Below, piece by piece: positions 61,988-64,000 of a stretch of 64,000 nt of DNA. This stretch comes from Opisthorchis felineus (lineage: Eukaryota > Platyhelminthes > Trematoda > Opisthorchiida > Opisthorchiidae). Made by a program: the position numbers and the translations under genes. The notes beneath the pieces are model-generated. The model did not search any database and was not told the DNA's origin. It was given only the letters and a program-made list of their open reading frames with translations. The stretch is from positions 1,367,153 through 1,431,152 of the forward strand of contig SJOL01008692.1 of the NCBI GenBank assembly GCA_004794785.1. Direction: 5' to 3'. How positions within the stretch are numbered: position 1 is the stretch's first letter; each line of letters opens with the position of its first letter.

Positions 61988-62160
61988 TTATGACGTAATA
62001 CACTACTCACAAGGTTGTATCGCGATATCTCGAATATCGTAGCAACGGAAACATGAGGCGACCTGGTGCAGCACATTCATTTGCTTAAAAACATCATAAA
62101 CGAGAGATTCAGCTAGGTTCCAGGTGAGTCTCCTACCAAACCAGATTGGTTTGCATGTTA
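61988..62160. repeat. Hammerhead repeat, foldback without ribozyme
   Basis: The minus-sense extreme 3' end (GACGTAATACACTACTCACA) is fused directly to a nearly complete plus-sense 5' half (TATCGCGATATCTCGAATAT to CCAGATTGGTTTGCATG). The ribozyme region is deleted. It is useful for defining the unit's two ends. Confidence 0.7.
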
Positions 62161-62536
62161 CTAAAACCTCCCATGGTCTTTGACGAAACCAAGCATGATG
62201 TACTGTTACCTTAGCTTAGTCACAACTTGATCAGTTATCATGTCAAATATTTGCGTTGTGATTACAAAACCTAACTAAGTCTGTTCAGTCGGTCAAAGTG
62301 ACATTTTTTCTAGAGTAATTTAAGGGTCATGGCTTGACAAGGTTATCAGTGCGATGGTGTCGGACACGGTCTTCAAACTTGGAGACAATTCGCTCATCGG
62401 GCAGATAATGCAGTGGTTAGTTGCTACGGCTCCCTCCTGGCACGTTGCCTCAGGACTTGTCAAATCTGACTGATAAACCTCAACGAGAGATGACTGAAAT
62501 CGCTCGTCTCATCAGGAATTGGATGCATCACCTGGT

Positions 62537-62564
62537 ATGTGTGTGTGTGTGTGTGTGTGCGCGC
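62537..62564. repeat. (GT)n microsatellite ending in GCGCGC
   Basis: About ten uninterrupted GT dinucleotides followed by GCGCGC. Confidence 0.9.
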
Positions 62565-64000
62565 TTGTCTGCTACGAACAGAAGACCAACCACTAACATA
62601 TTCCGTCTGTAGAATTCGCGACTTATCCGCTGAATTGATTGTCATTTATCCAACTGGTTAAGACAGAGGAAGAAATCATAGTTTTTGGAACAGGCTTTTC
62701 TCTTCTACACTTTGAAAGGCATGTTCTGCTATTATGAACTGAACTGTATTCTAACATACCACCAGGATAAACAGCTTATTCCACACCCATTCGCCTAATC
62801 CCCACAGGCTTCAACTTGACTTCTTTATCCTTTCTGAGCTAATTTTCGATCAGTGGATTTGATGAAATTAGACTCCCAAGGGTGCTGACGTGTTGCTTTT
62901 CTCCGTATGACTATGAAGACACTTCTGACCTGATTCCAAATCTGCGTCAACTCCTTCAAACGTCGTGTATATGACATACATGCCCGATAACTATGCTTGA
63001 GTTTAGCCTACAGCTCTGACTCCAGAATCCATTTGCCTAAGTCTACCGGTAGCATCTGCGCCTTGCGCATTTGTAGTTGCGGCCTAAGCTTTGCGCACTG
63101 ATGATTATATGATAAGGCTTTTCTTGGGCAAATACCCAAACATAACCCGGTGTCCCTGAGTGGAATTTGGAGAAGTCACCTACGGCCGAGACTGCTAGTA
63201 TAGACAAGAAGAGTGCCTTCCAAGTCCTATGCTTAGTACCGATGACTCACCTGGACTGCTATGGTTAGCAGAGGCCATAGAAATCCAACAGCATAATCTA
63301 GAACTCTGCGTTCGACCCTGTTGTTGCGAACTTTGAAGTTCTATCGACCTAGTAGCTATTCTGGTTCCATGGCCTAGTTTGACCGTAGCGTCATTCATTT
63401 TAACTCAGCAACCCAACCATTCATGCGGTCTGCTTTGTTCAGAATAGCCGCACCACAGAATGGTCACAATTGTCATGATCTACCCTGTTCACATGTTATT
63501 GTCAAGTGACCCCACTCTAACGAACCACACCAAACACTTGCTCTTCAGTAGGGTACCCTTTCGATGGGGAACTTAAGGTTCATCGTAATCAAAACCCGTC
63601 TAATTTGGCGGGCAATATTTTGGATGTTTGTCCCAACAGATCTCCAAGTGCTCAAACTTTGAACACTAAAATTGAATGCGCGTTTTCATGTATGTTGTCT
63701 TAGGTTAGTTTGGTAGACGGTTCCAATGAGAGGGATCCTTTCGACTTCAGTTTCTATCGACCACACTCAACTAGTCGACCTACGGCCTATCATGAACGGA
63801 CCTGGTCAAAATAAGCAAAGTACTCCCAACTTTGTCTACTGCTAGATTATTCAGTAGCCTGAAGCTGTTAGGTTTTTAAACTATTTGTTGTTTGGCATAT
63901 GGAGTTCGGAGTGCAGAGCTGATTCGATGTCTACGCTTGGGGCATTATGAATAGAAGTACACCGATTTTGTAAGTCAGAGGATGCGTCGCGCAAGTTCCC

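Larger units (their letters stand above)
58223..64000. other. Mostly anonymous DNA
   Basis: Apart from the SINE A copy, the foldback at 61988-62160, the GT microsatellite and the weak ORF at 60111, I recognise nothing. The last 1.2 kb has a slightly different texture and may be an unrecognised old retroelement, but no protein motif was found. Confidence 0.35.

Overview
The window looks like eukaryotic nuclear DNA that is gene-poor, intron-rich and heavily seeded with short retroelements. The best guess for the source is a parasitic flatworm (trematode). This is an inference from three things together: a Spalt-like (SALL) zinc-finger gene with small exons and long introns, abundant tRNA-headed SINEs, and a Penelope-like element (PLE) relic beside many short repeats that carry a type I hammerhead ribozyme. 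No species is claimed. An assembly gap lies at 39118-39258.

Genes: the one confidently recognised gene is the 3' part of a SALL-family transcription factor on the minus strand (exons 20536-19364, 16803-16730, 16472-15810). Its C2H2 finger pair is completed exactly across two splice junctions. Upstream on the same strand are two plausible but unrecognised genes. One, 22742-22101, looks like a small secreted or prohormone-like protein. The other, 30938-30473, is a basic helical first exon with a CCAAT/TATA core promoter. A few other ORFs (48668-48171, 51022-50792, 60111-60377) are weak candidates.

Repeats: the most striking content is a family of roughly 300-bp units scattered from 12.8 kb to 62.2 kb on both strands. 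Each complete unit contains a hammerhead ribozyme: CTGATGAG, a C-rich/G-rich stem II, then GAAACCGGTC. Several copies keep the whole catalytic core. Head-to-tail tandem units (308-bp spacing at 12811/13119) and inverted foldback copies both occur. One foldback copy has a perfect 15-bp target-site duplication and sits 45 bp upstream of a SALL splice acceptor. A PLE reverse-transcriptase relic (about 35345-34250, minus) lies directly beside and is interrupted by these units. This is the architecture of hammerhead-bearing non-autonomous retroelements (retrozyme/PLE type) with their probable autonomous partner.

Two tRNA-derived SINE families are also present: A (five clear copies) and B (six copies, two of them foldback composites). 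Most of the rest (1-12 kb, 38-42 kb, 46-51 kb, 58-64 kb) is anonymous non-coding DNA with simple repeats.
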